Of a stretch of 64,000 nt of DNA, positions 1-12,900 are shown piece after piece. Origin of the DNA: Danio rerio (Eukaryota > Chordata > Actinopteri > Cypriniformes > Danionidae). The DNA lies in contig NC_133187.1 of the NCBI RefSeq assembly GCF_049306965.1, forward strand, positions 33,633,001 to 33,697,000, read 5' to 3'. The notes under the pieces were generated by a model, which did no database searches, was not told the DNA's origin, and was given only the letters and a program-made list of their open reading frames with translations. Each line of letters starts with the position of its first letter. Positions within the stretch are counted from its first letter, which is position 1. A program made the translations under genes and the position numbers.

Positions 1-19
1 TATTTTCGCTTGGGCTCAC

Positions 20-400
20 CTAGCAGGCATTACACAGACGTAATATTGACGTTGAAGTCCAACATCAGACTAACTTTGAATTTTGGTTGTTTATAAAATC
101 GAGATGACATCAAGATGAATTTTAGTTAGTTCATGACACAACATAAAATCAACCAAAGATCAACGGCTAAAGACTTTGACATTGTATGGATGTCATGGCA
201 TGATGTTAAAATTATGTTGGGTTTTAGTTAGTTAATGCCACAACCCAAAACCAACCAAATATCAACACCAGGTGGCATCAGCATTAGATGTCAGCTGACG
301 TCAGTATTGAACAGCAAATTGACATCAAATTTTGGTCACCTGACATTGCAATCAAAATAGAACTAAAGGTCAACATCATATGACATTGTGTGCCTGCTGG
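20..400. mobile_element. TIR element with AGCAGGCA ends
   Basis: Left end TAGCAGGCATTACACAGACG and right end GTGTGCCTGCTGG are inverted repeats. The inside is a degenerate series of GACGT, TTTGGTCACCTGACAT and AACCAACCAAATATCAAC units. A second member is at 9611-10184. Non-autonomous; superfamily not assigned. Confidence 0.6.
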
Positions 401-654
401 ATAATTTACAAATTTAAATTACATTGGGTCAGATTTTTCTATTTTCATATATTCAAATGTTTTTATACACCTTATAACCTCTTAAAATATACAATATTTA
501 TTTTATTATTTTAAATTATCATTTAAGAATTAAAAAATGATCCCATGAAGTCCGATTATGATTTTTTAGATGTTTTTACTTATCTGTCACTTGTAAACCA
601 ACATATATACCTAACCTGAACTTTTACTAATTTTGATTGGAATGCAATAATGTG

Positions 655-722
655 CACCTTTTGTAAAGCTGCCTTAAAACAATAATTATTGTGAAAAGTG
701 CTATACAAATAAACTTGAATTC
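655..722 (+). mobile_element. L2-type LINE 3' tail fragment
   Basis: TTGTAAAGCTGCCTTAAAAC, a TTGTGAAAAGTGCTATA block and an AATAAACTTGAATT end form the 3' tail shared by fish L2-type LINEs. The same tail ends the longer copy near 45300. Confidence 0.6.
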
Positions 723-957
723 AAAACAGTAAAATTATAATAATCATAATATTCGTAGCTTACAAAAAAGTTTACGGAGAATGCATTTATCAATTAAGTT
801 TGACGATTTTTAGTTAGACGGGCAAAATGACATTGTCTTTCACTTTTTTTATCAGATGTGGGGTTATAAAACAGGAAAAGGTGCTTTTCCTGCTTTATTA
901 TTATTATTATCATCAATGAGTTAACCCTTGATTGTTTTTTTGTATTGTGATTTGTAG

Positions 958-3900
958 TTTCCATACAATGCTCCTCCTCCTCATGAGCCAGTCAAGACTC
1001 TCCGCAGTCTCATCAACATACGGAAAGACACTCTGCGGCTTGTCCGGTGAGTTTTATATTGCAAATATCTTTTCTACATCCGACATAGCTCTTAAAAACT
1101 GTGTGATTCTCTGTACTGACGCAACAGCAAAAATAGGTTTCTTGAGATTTTCAGATGTTTTTATACTCCTTTTAATAGTAATTCAAAACAATGTATGTTC
1201 TAGCTGTTAAATATGTAATGTTGATTTTTTTATATCCAATATTTAATTTAGTTTTTTTTTTTTTAGATATTTACATATTTTAGATATATTAACATTTTTT
1301 GGATATTTAAATGTTTTTATAGTTGGATGGGACATGTTAAAAGGATTGCCTCTTTTTTAAATATCGAACAGGTTTTAAGGTTGCATTTTTGTATGCATGG
1401 ATGAGAATGTTTTAAAAATTATATCCGCTTACATTAGTGACAATGATGCTTAAATTATGTTTAAGAGATTGGATTGTAAGTGAATTTGTATGCAGTGAAT
1501 TGAGCAGTCAAAAGCAAAGTTTTGATTGTCTGATATTCGCACATGCTTAAAGACCCTGTAATCCACATGCGCATGATGTCACCGTTTTCACATCCTCATG
1601 TTTTTGTAGTTTACACAGAGGTGATAATGGTATTGTTTTCAAAAACTTTTTCACTCTGAAACCCGTTTTCAAAGATTTGCATTTTCAAGCCTCCAAAGGC
1701 TGTTGACATGTAAATGAATGACCAAAACACATAAAAGGTTTTCTGTTTCTAGTTGAAAATGGTGTCATGTAAACGCCCCTATTAATTATGTTAACAGCAG
1801 TGTTTTGGAACATGCTTATCTGTTTCTACTTGTATTTAGTGTAAATTGCTTAATTATTTTAGACAGTATATGGTTAGATTAAAAGCTGTGTTATACAGGA
1901 TAAGTTTTTCAGACACTTATTTTTATATGTATATTTCAACTACATTTTCAATTGTTGTTTCGACAAATTTAGGTTCCTTGTGGTCAGATATTTAGATTTT
2001 CAGATATCTGAGAGTTTTATACTCCTTTGATAGTCACTTGTTGTTGATTCTAACAAAAGAAAAAGGTTTGAAAATGGAAAGGATTATTTAAACTGAGTTC
2101 ATTGATTTTTTTGCCAACAAACTAATTTCTACTTTTAGATATTGAGATATTGAGCTGTTTTTATGCTCCTTTTACCCTAAACAAAACACAAATATTAGGT
2201 GTTAAATATAAAATGTGTCCTCGTTGATGTGTTAATTTACTTTTTTGATAAAAATAGACAGAATTAAAAGAAGTTTTTTTGCAACTTGTTTCTCGGTTTT
2301 TACTTGTATTTACTGTATTATTATTTATTATATTTATTATTGTATATTATTTATCTTATTTCAGATTAATTAGATTAAACGCTGTATTATGCAGGATGAG
2401 TTTTATCCGACAGTATTTGTTTTCATATGTATATTTCAACTAAATTTTCAGTTGTTATTTTGAGAAATTCTTATAAATCTTATACATTTTTATAAGATCA
2501 GATATTTACATTTTTAGATATGTGAGGGTTTTTATACTCCTTTGATAGTCACTTGTTGTTGATGTAGTCTTCATATTTATAGCATATTTATAGTTTCCTC
2601 GGGGTGCTCTGGTTTCCCCCACAATCCAAAGACATGCAGTATAGGTGAATTGAATAAACTAAATTGGCCGTAGTGTATGAGTGTGCATGAGTGTGTATTG
2701 ATTTTCCCAGTGCTGGGTTGCAGCTGGAAGGATATCCGCTGTGTGAAACATTTGCTGGATAAGTTGGCGGTTCATTTCGCTGTGGCGACCCCTGATGCAT
2801 AAAGGGACTAAGCCAAAGGAGAATGAATGAATGAATGACATTGAGGTTTTCCTTTTATTGTGACTTTTTAAAATAAAACTTACATATTAGGTTTTAAATA
2901 TAAAATATGTCTCCATTGTCATGTGTTCATTCTGCCCATTTTTACTCAAATCTTTCAGCAACAGACAATCAGTAAAGTTATTTTTTGTCTACAGATGTAG
3001 TGAAGACATGAAGTTGCCTGGACAGGAAGTTGGGAAAAGCCACAGCTGCTACAACATTGAGTTTACCTTTGATGCCGACACACAAGTTGCCATCACTATA
3101 TACTACCAAGCCATTGAAGAGTTTCACAATGGTGTGCCAATGTAAGCATTAGACACACTCTGACTGTTGCTTTTTGATTATTTATTAATTATTAAACACT
3201 TCAGCCTTTACCAGTTGATCTGAGAGGAGATCTAGTCGGAAAATGACATCAAAGCTTGTGTGTTTTTATATGGCTCTGTTCATTGTGTGTTGTTGACAGA
3301 TATTTGCCGCAGGACAGCTCTCTGCAGTCAGAGACGGTGCATTTCAAACGCGGCGTCTGCCAACAGTTCTGTCTGCCCTCTCATTATGTCAACTTATCAG
3401 AGTGGGCAGAGGACGAGGTAACATCTGCTAGCTCTGTCCTGAGTGTTTGTGCATTTTGCTGGAGAGAGCTTAAAAAAATGTCAGATTAAATCAGTCTAAT
3501 TTGTGTCATTAGAGAAATCATAGAGCTGTTCATAATTTGTGTCCTTGGTTAAACCTGGTGTTGTGGCTTATTATTACACAGCTACTTTTTGACATGGATA
3601 AGGACATCTATCCGATGGTTGTACAAGCAGTAGTGGATGAGGGAGATGGTGAGTTGGATGTAATACAATATATATATAAATGTATATTATGGAAATATCT
3701 GAAAACATTTTGGATCATGTTTTTGTGCAGAACACTTGGGACACTCACATGTTCTTCTTGCAACCTTTGAGAAGGTATGTTTTTTTGTTTAATAATTTAT
3801 ACACACTGTTAAAATGTTAAGCCAGTATACAACAACAAAAAAACATAATGCTTGTTTTCTTTAGCTTTTTCTTGTTTACTCAACTTTTGAAAACATCAGT

Positions 3901-6900
3901 TGCACTGACCTAAAATGTCTAAAGTTTAGTGAACAAAAAAACTCTTTTGGGAATTGGTACTAAAAAAATACAACATTATCAGAACAAACAAACCTAGTTC
4001 AATTAAAAAAAACAAATAAATAAAACAGAGACAAATGTAACAAAACATTTATTAGGCACAGAATTAGAAACAGGACAGGAGGCAAACAACAATAACGGTA
4101 AACAAGAAAAGGATAAAAACATGGCAGGACAAACAGGGAAAATGCTTCGTAATGCTTCACAGTGAAAAACAAGACTCAACAAAGAGTCTGTGTGAATGAG
4201 GTGTCTTTTTAGTCCTAATAATCAGTCCATCATGATCTTCCGGCTGTGTGTGTCAGGAGAATTGGTTACTCCATTTGAATAATGCTGCAGTCACACTAGA
4301 GTTTGCGCATGTGAAATTCTGTTGTACGGCGCTGCGAAAAGGGCCATGATTAAACAAGACGATGAAACATTAAAAAAAGCGAGCGATTGCTTTATGTTTT
4401 AAATTTCTGTCCAGAGAGGTCATGTTTTGATCTTCGATTGGTCTCAGGCAGTCATGTGATGCAATTTCGCAGGTCAAAGTTCACCAAGCTTAAACTTACC
4501 AAAGCAGCAAACTGCGAAACTTGTCGCACGAGCTTGTGTTTCCGGTCTACCGCATTCGCATGTGTATTTGCATCTATGGGACGAAAAGTGCAGTGTGACC
4601 ACAGCTTTATAGTGTGAGCATTTGAGTTGTCATTTAATTATTACAGGATTTTGCTGAGTTGATCATGCAAATTAAAAATCAAAAACATTTGCTTTCTCAT
4701 TTGAGAATGCAATTTGATTTATTTTCAGATCATTTGAGCACTTGATTTGTCATTTGGGTAGTTGTTTTGAAAGTACAATTTATTTTTGATCTTTGTAGGC
4801 ATTTAAATTGTCATTTAAATTTTTGAAGGAAAAAAACGTTCTATATTTAAATAACAGTTAAATTAAAGTTAACAGTCCACATGTGCTAAACGTTTCTTTT
4901 TGTACAGCGAACTAGGTAAATGTGAGATGAAAATTCATATTAAAAGTATTTCTGCAGCTTTGCCCCCCATCCCAAAAAAACAAAATAAATTACAAATGAA
5001 TAACAACTTTAAATTACGTTAGCATTATTGCAGTAGTATTTTGTTGATGTTGTTGTTGTTGTTAATAATAATTACATTAATTTTATTATTGGTGTTACTA
5101 TTATTTTTGACATTGTTGTTAGGGTTGAAATACTGCAATCTTTATTTTTTAAAGTAAGGAGGTCTGAGTTTAACTCAACTTAAAATAACAAGTTGCCTCT
5201 AATCTTTTTAACTCAGTGAAGAAAAGTTTGATTTAGGTTAAGTTAAGGTGTTAATGTACTTGTACAAACGTTTTTCCTGATTTTTGCTAAACTAACCCCC
5301 AAAAAAAAATTATTTTAACTTTTGAATTTTTTACAGTGCATTTGAAATCACAATTAATCGCCCTCTTGTGATTTTTTTTTAACTTTAAAAAAAAAAAAAA
5401 ATTCCCAAATGATGTTTAAAAGAGCAAGGAATTTTCCACATTATTTCCTATAATTTTTTTCTTCTGAAGAAAGTTTGATTTGCTTAATTTTGGCTAGAAT
5501 AAAAGTCTTTTTAATAATAAAATGATATACAGCCATATCGCACTGCTACTCGTGTGATATTGCTCATATATATAAAAATACATTCCTACTGTTCAACGAT
5601 TTGGGGTTTGGTACTGTCATGATGGTGAAAAATTGCAATGTTTCAGTAATTTGGCTGAATTAAATAATATTTCTGGTGTTTTTTAAAACCAGCACTTAAA
5701 AAAACTAAATGTACTGTTTCAACTGATGGTTTAAAGAGCTGCTGTGTTTTTCTTCCAGCATATGGATGGAAGTTACTGCGTGAAACCTCTAAAGCAGAAA
5801 CAAGTGGTAAGTGCTTACTATTTATATAACACTTTTTATACCCCATTAGCAGCAAGGGTAATTATAATGGTAAAGATGTAGTTCTAAGTATCAGCACACC
5901 ACAACTATAATGTTAACTGCATGGAAAAAATAATCATTACAATCACTTTCAGAATTTAATTTCTGCTGATAATCAATAAAATAGCCTTTAAAATGAATCC
6001 TGCTCTAATAAGCACTAACATTTAAAGTAGCACCCCCCAAAAAATCCAGGATGTCATTGTGTGTAAGTGCCTTTGTAGTTATCTATTTTAGTTTGAATGA
6101 GCCTTTATATATAAAAAGTAACCATTAAAACAAAAGGTCAGCCAATATCAGGTGGCTTTTGCAATATAAATGTCTCATTTGGCTCTGCTAAGTGGCAAAT
6201 GTTCAATAAACCTCTTAAGCTCAGTGTGCTTTTCTCTTAGGTGGATGGAGTCAGTTACCTGCTGCAAGAGATCTACGGCATAGAGAATAAATACAACAGT
6301 CAAGAATCAAAGGCAAGTCATCATCCACCTTCACAAAAAGACATCAGTGCAAATAGTGGAATCATTTGTATAACAAAAAAGCATCAGTATAGTAACTGCA
6401 TACAGTGTTTGGTTGTTGTGACTACTCATAAATCGCTCCATATTAATTTAAAAAAGGACGACATCTGTCAGTCTTAAGCTTTCATTCATTAATTGGTATG
6501 AAAATGACTCACTGGTGTTTACAGGTTGCTGAAGATGAGATTAGTGACAACAGCGCTGAATGTGTGGTGTGTTTGTCGGACGTGCGGGACACACTGATCC
6601 TGCCCTGCAGACACCTGTGCCTGTGCAACGCCTGTGCAGACACGCTGCGCTACCAGGCCAACTGTTGCCCCATCTGTCGACTGCGTAAGAACCAACCCCT
6701 GTACCACTCTCATTGTGCAGGACTCTCTTTGATTGAGATTATTATCAAAATATAACACACCTCAGATGATATTTGTGTTTGTGGTGTTTCATTCTTGAAT
6801 GCGGTAGTGGATTACATTGAATAAAATACTGAACTTATAAGGGTATTTCAGCTAAACATGAAAATTCGATGTTTATTTACTCTATACAGCTTTTTATTCA

Positions 6901-9900
6901 GTTGAACATTAACAGAATTTTCGCATATAGCAATCTAATATAGATATGAATAATAAAGAGATATAAATATAGGATAATTACATATATGATATACAAGTTC
7001 ATATTTGGATTTCAGATATATAAAATATATGTCATATATGAAACATTTATTTCAAAATATTGCAAAAATAACTATTTACATGTATATTTTTTTCAACCAT
7101 AAGAATTACAAAAAAAAAAAATTGTCATAGAACATCTTTAGAAATGGAAAGATAATACAATTAAATTCATGCAAAAAATTGCCAAAAAAAAGAACATACA
7201 AACTACAACATTTCAACAAAATTTATTTATTTTGTGTTTCTCTTAATTTTTGCTATTTTTTAAAATTCTTTAATATTTTTCCCCATCATATCAATTTAGG
7301 CTACACATTTGGCTTGAGTACTGACTAAACTAATGTATATGCACAAATATGATATTGTAAAGCATCCTATAGAAAATATTAATTTAAATATAGGTTTTGT
7401 GGGGGGTGTACTCATATATGCTGAGCACTGTATGTATGTATGTATGTATATATACTGTATGTATATCATATATCAGACCTCTATATGGCTTAGCTGAAAT
7501 TGGGACTTTAACTGTGGTGATTTATAAAATTTATTTCAACAGCAACTGACACTTTAAAAGTCTAACACCTCTAAGTGTTACATGAGAATTGTGTCCTTAA
7601 TCAGGAGGAAAGAATTCTGAATGGTCCAACTCATTTTTTGTTTCTACATTATGGATTGTTTCCCTCTGGTAGGAGATATAGAGTTCCTAAATAAAAGTTA
7701 AACTGAGGAAATCCATTTTACCTGTTTCAGTTTAAGAGTTTAACTTAATTAGCATTATAATTATTGTCACTATTGTGTTTTGTATTGTTTTTATTATTTG
7801 TTTTTATGGTATGTCTGCAGCAATATGGTGATGCCCACAACAAATTTCCTGTCAAGATCAATAACGTTTACTACTATTACTACTACTACTACTACTACTA
7901 CTACCACTACTACTACTAAAACAATATACAGACAATTTACTTGTTTAATGTTTCTGTAACTTGCAACTTATATAAAAATGTTATAAACAAATCTGTTAGT
8001 TAGTGTCTGCATATTTGTTGTTGCTTGACCAGAAGCTTTAAGATTAAAGGTAATATTATTACAAACAGTGCTCATTTTATTGCACTTACCAACAGATTTG
8101 CTTAATAAGTCCTCAATGTATCATATTATTTAGCTTTGCCTGAATACTTTTCTTTGAATTTTAAAGTGCCAGTAGCCAATTACTTGCATTTTATGATTCA
8201 CAAGAACTATAGTTTCGGCTAAAAATCTTCTTTATTGTAATCAACAGCAAATTAACAACAAATATTTATTTTTGGGTGAACTATCCCTTTAAAGTCCGTT
8301 CACAACAATATTGATCATTAAAAATAGCTAGAGCATTAACTGCGAATCCACAATAGTGTATAATAATATTCTGTCTATTTGAAACATGTGCGTGGGGTGG
8401 CACGATGGCTCAGTGGTTAGCACTGTCACCTCAGAGCAAGAGGGTCGCTGGTTCGAGTCCCTGGGCCAGTTGATATTTCTGTGTGGAGTTTGCATGTTCT
8501 CCCTGTGTTTGCGCAAGATTCTTTTCAAGTATTCAGTTTTCCCCCAGATTCCAAAGACATGCGATATAGGTGAATAAACAAAATCAGTCGTAGTGTATGA
8601 GTTTGTGTGTGAATGAGAGAGCTTATGGGTGTTTCCCAGTACTGGGTTGTGGCTGGAGGGGCATGCACTATGTAAAACATATGCAAGAATAGTTAATGGT
8701 TCATTCCGCTGTGGTGACCCTTGATACATAAGGGACTACACAGAATGAAAGAATGAAGCTTTTGAAAGGGATTCCAATAGTATTGTTAATTTCTAGCATT
8801 ACAATTGCAGTGGGACTCATTTATTCTTTTAAACGTTGAATGATTTTCTGATTACTTTTTATGTCATCATCTTTGGTGGTAGCGGCCCTTTATTTACAAT
8901 ATTTTGTTTGTTGAAAAATTTGTATTGTTTATGTTGAAATATTTTGTTCATTTAAAATGTCTTCATTTTTCTCCATAGCATTTCGTGCCCTTCTTCAAAT
9001 CCGAGCGATGAGGAAAAAACTGAGCCCACTTACACCTACTGGATTTAACCCTGTCATCACCTCACAGACGTCAGATTCAGAGGAGCACTCGGTAATTCAC
9101 AGAGATCATACAATGTTCTACTCATAGCAAACGTATTATAGCCAAATAAAATACATATTATCCCATTAATTATGTCAAACAACCAAAGGTGCTGGAGCAG
9201 TTGATTTTTGCGTGCACATAAAAGTTTGTTAGGACTGTACACTTTAATAATTTAAAGCAACAATTCACCTTAAGATTTTTATTTGCAGTTATTTTACTCA
9301 CCCTTATGCCACCAGAGTGGTAGATGCTTTTTATTTTTTAATGTTTACTTTAACTCTCAAAGTGCAAGTATCCATTAAATGTAAATCATATAGGAGTCAC
9401 TCACGACCACGATTTCATCTGAAAATATATATTTTTACTCATGTTCTATTCCAGATCAATAGTGAAGTGTGCACTGTGCTGTTGCATTATTTTGATGTGG
9501 TGCTCAAAAGGTCATGATTCACACTCCTTGTTTAATTTCTTTATTTTACATTCTTAGTTATAAAACTCAATTGTTTCAGCTCAACGCCTTCCTCAGAGTG
9601 TGAACTTAACCCTGCAGGCACAGGACGTCAACATGATGGATGTTGGATGTTGTTTGGATATAAAAATTGGGTTGACATCAGAACCCAACGTCAGGCCAGT
9701 GTCAAAGTCCAACCTAAAATCAACCTAAAATCAACCAAATTTCAAAGTCTAATCATATTACACCTTAACAATATGTGGACGTTACCACTATGACATCTAT
9801 CAGACATTGGATTTTGGTCACTTTCCAATGCAATCTAAAATCAACAAAATATTAACGTAAATTTGATGTCGTTATTGGGCGTCAAAATAATGTTGTCCTT

Positions 9901-12900
9901 AGATGCTGGCTAGACATTGAATTTTGGTCACCTGACGTCATGATCTAAATCAGGGGTCAACAGTCCTGGAGGTCCGGTGCCCTGCAGCGTTTAGCTCCAA
10001 CTTGCCTCAACACACCTGCCTGGGTGTTTCAAGTATACCTAGTAAAACCTTGATTAGCTTGTTCAGGTGTGTTTGATTAGGATTGGAGCTAAAATCTGAA
10101 GGACACACGCCCTCCAAGAACAAGTTTGGTGATCCCTGATCTAAATAATAATATTATTGTCTCATGATGTTGTGTGTCTTCTGGGAAGGAACTGAGGAAG
10201 GCATTGAGCCAAAAAAATTGTGTTTTATATCTCCGAAGAATGTAAAGTAATGGTATTATTCAATGAGTGTGGATCATGACCTTTTGAGTACCAATGTTCT
10301 CCTGAAAAAAGCCACCTACATCTTGTATGACCTTATAAAAATGCAGCAAATTTACATTTTTGGGTGAACTATAGTATTCGAACATTGCCTGATATAAATT
10401 AAGCACAGTTTAATGCAGAAACACACAAACCATCTGTCTGCACCATACTAAAAGTACAAATATTGTTATGCTTTCAGTTCTGAATAGCCACATGTGTGTT
10501 TACTGCAGGCGTCAGAGCACATCCCACCAGGCTACGAAGCTGTGTCCCTGTTGGAGGCCTTGAATGGGCCCCTGAACCCGTCGCCATCTGCTCCTCCACT
10601 TCAGGGCCTCACCAGGGGCCATGTTTCTGGATCCGTGCCCACATTTGGCAGTGAGAGCCACCACACGCCCGTGCGCTCCCTCTCTCCACTAGATCATTCT
10701 GTCAACCCCAACCAGACTGTGAAACACAAGAAAAGTGGCTCAAAGTGAGTTGAAGGGTGCTGTAGAACGAAACAATTAAAATAGATCAAATAAAAGAAGC
10801 TAATATCACTCAAATATTAGAAAAGAACATTGCACCTAATCAAAGCAAAATATAAAATATAAAATGACTACTTTATAATGAATACTTTGCACATTTCTCT
10901 TTAATTTTGTCCTATGTAGGGATTTACTGTTATGTTAGGATTTTTTTTTAGCGTAGAAATTTTTCATTTTATTTTAGGTGCAGAGTGGAGGCTGTGTTTA
11001 GGCAGAGGATTGCATATATTGCCATATCAGATATCTGGGGATCCACTCCTAAAATCAAATTATGGGCTCTATTTTAACAATCTAGATGCAAAGTCTATGG
11101 GCCCCATCACACACCTTACGCAACAAGGCGCAAGACGTGTTTGCCAAGACTTGTTGCTATTTTCAGACCAGTGCAACCCTAATTTTCCTGTTTTCCGCCA
11201 CGTTGTTTAAATAGCAAATCCATTTGCACCACTTTGTGGACTAGACACTTTTGTTTCAGTCAAGAAAGGAGGTGTGTTAAGGCACATTGTTGGCTTGTTG
11301 CTATTTTGAGGAACTAAAAAAGACCGGCTAAAAGCAGGTCTAAAGTTCAGCGCAAAATGCATTAGTTGTGCACCTTGCTCACACATTACTTAATACACAC
11401 AGGATGTACAGCAATACACACATATCTTTACAAATGAAAAAGAATCAAAGTAAAATATTACAAAAATAATTACTTTCTACAAAAATTTAAAAATCACTGC
11501 CTCCATGGCTTTTTTTAGTTTATTCACGTCAATTTGCTTTTGTATAATGTTATTATTTTTAGTAGTAGTTTTTATTATATGCATATTTAAATTTGTTTTA
11601 TTAAATACAAGCTTAGATTTGTCCACCTGTAAGGTTTTGGACCAAATGGGGCACAGCATGTGTATTTGGATATAACTCTTGGTTTTTTTGACCACACACA
11701 TCATTGTTAATGTATTCCTTTGCTGGAAATTAGAACTGAATTTAGAAATAGTTTTGGAACAAATCTTTGCACTTAACAAACGAAATGAATTATGTAGGTT
11801 AATGGATGTCTTCAGTGGAGTGTACAGCACTGTTTCCTTATCCACGAAAGAGAGAAAGAGAAAGTGAAAGAACAGGCCGATTAGAGGAGGAAAAATTAAG
11901 GTTGTGCTGGTCTGAAAACAGCAACACGTCGGGGCAAACAGTTGCAAACACGCCTTATTGCACCTTATTGCGCCAGATGTATGATAGGGCCCATAGTCTA
12001 TTTGATAGTTGCATTAACACGTTTGCTAAAACACTATTGCCAGCACCTCACAATAAAGATGTCTCAGAGGGTGTTTATGTGATATTTAAGCAAACAAACA
12101 AAACTTTTTGTTTATTAACAATTTGAATTAAATTGTAATTAACTGTGATGAATAGGGTGTTAGTTAGAGACACACCTGTATTATACCCCACATCAAAAGC
12201 ATAGTAGAGCAAAATTAAATTAAGTTCTTCTAACTCAGTGGTCACCAAACTTGTTCCTGGAGTGCCGGTGTCCTGCAGATTTTAGCTCCAGCCCTCATCA
12301 AACACACCTGAACAAGCTAATCATGATCTTACTTGGTATACTTGAAGTTGGAGCTAAACCCTGCAGGCACACTGGCCCTCCAGGACCGAGATTGGTGACC
12401 CTTGTTCTAACTTAAAAAAATAAGAGTTTAAAATTAAATATTTTAAAGCAATACAATTCCACATTTTTTTTGGACCAATCTGACTCTTTATCGTGTGTTT
12501 CAGTGTTACTCTACAAAGCTTTTAAATAAAGTCTCCAGAACATTTGCTGGATGTTATTAGAACTGTCACTTTACAGATTTTCTTGAAGGTTCAATTATAA
12601 GCTGAGGAGTCAGACAGATGAGCGAGTCGGTGCTAATCATGTATTCTATAACCTCCCTAGATCACTCTCCCAGAATTCATCAGTTCTGCCTGAGGAGGAG
12701 GATGAGAAGTCATGCAGCGAATCTGAAGCGCAAACATGCAGGAGAAAACTACATGTAGAACAACAAGAGGTACAGGTATCTCGAGTAGCCTGATAGTGTT
12801 TATGCATTTATCTTGAGCTTTTTCTGTTTTATTGTCATATTTGTTTTTAAGGCATGAAAGAAGTCTCTTATGCTGACCATGATTGGAATTATTATTACAT

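Larger units (their letters stand above)
9259..10373. mobile_element. Outer MITE (ATTCACC...GGTGAACTAT) holding two nested insertions
   Basis: Left end CAATTCACCTTAAGATTTTT with TTACTCACCCTTATG, right end ACATTTTTGGGTGAACTAT: the fish TTCACCCAAAAATG family. A TIR element (9611-10184) lies inside it, and a hAT-type MITE (9951-10138) inside that. The stack lies in the rnf157 intron before the 10509 exon. Confidence 0.55.

Noticed and set aside
8394-8470. tRNA-like A and B boxes (also at 19859, 20577, 39960-40037, 43731, 59450, 59560, 34850-34925)
   Set aside because: They belong to SINE heads followed by SINE bodies; no tRNA cloverleaf is intact, so no tRNA gene is called.
11477-11947. 156-residue minus-strand ORF
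   Set aside because: It lies inside the GGGCYCTATTTTAAC-ended element, is Lys/Asn/Thr-rich and AT-driven, and has no domain.
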